Assembly (NCBI GenBank): GCA_017466005.1
Contig: JAFTUZ010000075.1
Coordinates: 1 to 5,705 of the forward strand
Length of the DNA: 5,705 nt
From: Clostridia bacterium
GTDB taxonomy: Bacteria > Bacillota_A > Clostridia > Christensenellales > UBA1242
Direction of reading: 5' to 3'
The position numbers and the translations under genes are program-made. Every line of letters starts with the position of its first letter. Position 1 is the first letter of the stretch. Shown here one piece after another: positions 5,556 to 5,705 of this stretch. The notes below the pieces were generated by a model. It ran no database searches. It saw only the letters and a program-made list of their open reading frames with translations, and was not told the DNA's origin.

Positions 5556-5584
5556 ATTATACTATATATAGACAAATTTGTCAA
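5556..5584 (-). promoter_or_regulatory. Exact-consensus promoter of the rpmH-jag operon
   Basis: On the minus strand TTGACA (5584-5579) and TATAAT (5561-5556) are separated by exactly 17 bp. This is a perfect housekeeping promoter, as expected for a ribosomal protein operon. Transcription should start near 5549. No equally good promoter was seen between the operon genes, so rnpA, yidD, yidC and jag probably depend largely on this one. Confidence 0.93.
5571..5582. promoter_or_regulatory. 12-bp palindrome overlapping the rpmH -35 box
   Basis: GACAAATTTGTC is a perfect palindrome that covers four bases of the TTGACA box. A dimeric protein bound here would block RNA polymerase. It may instead be a coincidence of the promoter sequence, and no known regulator is identified. 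Confidence 0.4.
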
Positions 5585-5660
5585 GGTTGTTTTAGAGATT
5601 TTTATTGATTGTAAAGCGGTTTTGTTTGAATTAGGTTTGTTGATTATTTTAGTTTTGTTT

Positions 5661-5669
5661 TGTTATAAA
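5661..5669 (+). promoter_or_regulatory. Possible rightward extended -10 promoter element
   Basis: TGTTATAAA has a TGn extension and a TATAAA box (5664-5669), with a TTGATT at 5640-5645, 18 bp upstream. A second TGn-TATAAA occurs at 5683-5691. Either could drive a rightward gene beyond the window, for which dnaA is the expected candidate from the rpmH context. In AT-rich DNA such elements arise often, so this is tentative. Confidence 0.35.
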
Positions 5670-5705
5670 AAGTATTTTTTGTTGATATAAATTTATTAAA
5701 TTAAT

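Noticed and set aside
5512..5705. DnaA boxes or a defined oriC right of rpmH
   Set aside because: An origin is expected near here from gene order, but no TTATCCACA-like box is visible in the part of the gap that the window contains.
1..5705. Mobile elements, CRISPR arrays, tRNA or rRNA genes
   Set aside because: No transposase or phage genes, no regularly spaced repeats, and no tRNA or rRNA signatures were seen; the gene content is core chromosomal.

Overview
The window is a low-GC (roughly 30% G+C by eye) bacterial chromosome segment from next to the replication origin. It holds seven complete protein genes: parA and parB rightward, and rpmH, rnpA, yidD, yidC and jag leftward. The rpmH-rnpA-yidD-yidC-jag order, the Soj/Spo0J-type ParAB, the strong AGGAGG-type ribosome binding sites and the single-membrane-type YidC with five predicted membrane segments point to a low-GC Bacillota, probably an uncultured Clostridia-like lineage. 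That placement is inference. I see no phage, insertion sequence, CRISPR, tRNA or rRNA, and the standard genetic code fits.

Layout. Positions 1-398 are a very AT-rich non-coding stretch. It contains a degenerate parS-like palindrome (83-98), a tandem 11-bp repeat (260-281) and an 11-bp inverted repeat (319-329 with 377-387). A clear promoter (399-427) then drives parA (455-1255) and parB (1255-2607), which overlap by one base. A bidirectional hairpin terminator (2620-2650) separates parB from the convergent jag end. From right to left, an exact-consensus promoter (5556-5584) drives rpmH (5376-5510), rnpA (5021-5362), yidD (4753-5028), yidC (3544-4728) and jag (2672-3529). These genes are tightly spaced or overlapping and look like one operon. 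The right edge (5585-5705) is a non-coding AT-rich stretch with possible rightward promoter elements. In this family arrangement dnaA would be expected just beyond it, but it is not in the window.

Function. ParA and ParB form the chromosome segregation machine that acts on parS sites near the origin. The leftward operon makes ribosomal protein bL34, the RNase P protein, the YidD/YidC membrane insertion pair and the RNA-binding protein Jag (KhpB). It therefore links translation, tRNA maturation and membrane protein biogenesis.

The parts least like textbook relatives are a nine-cysteine, two-histidine metallothionein-like insert in the Jag linker, a roughly 170-residue charged linker in ParB, a roughly 160-residue outer loop in YidC with Lys in place of the usual groove Arg, and the inverted, convergent position of parAB without mnmE/mnmG between it and jag.
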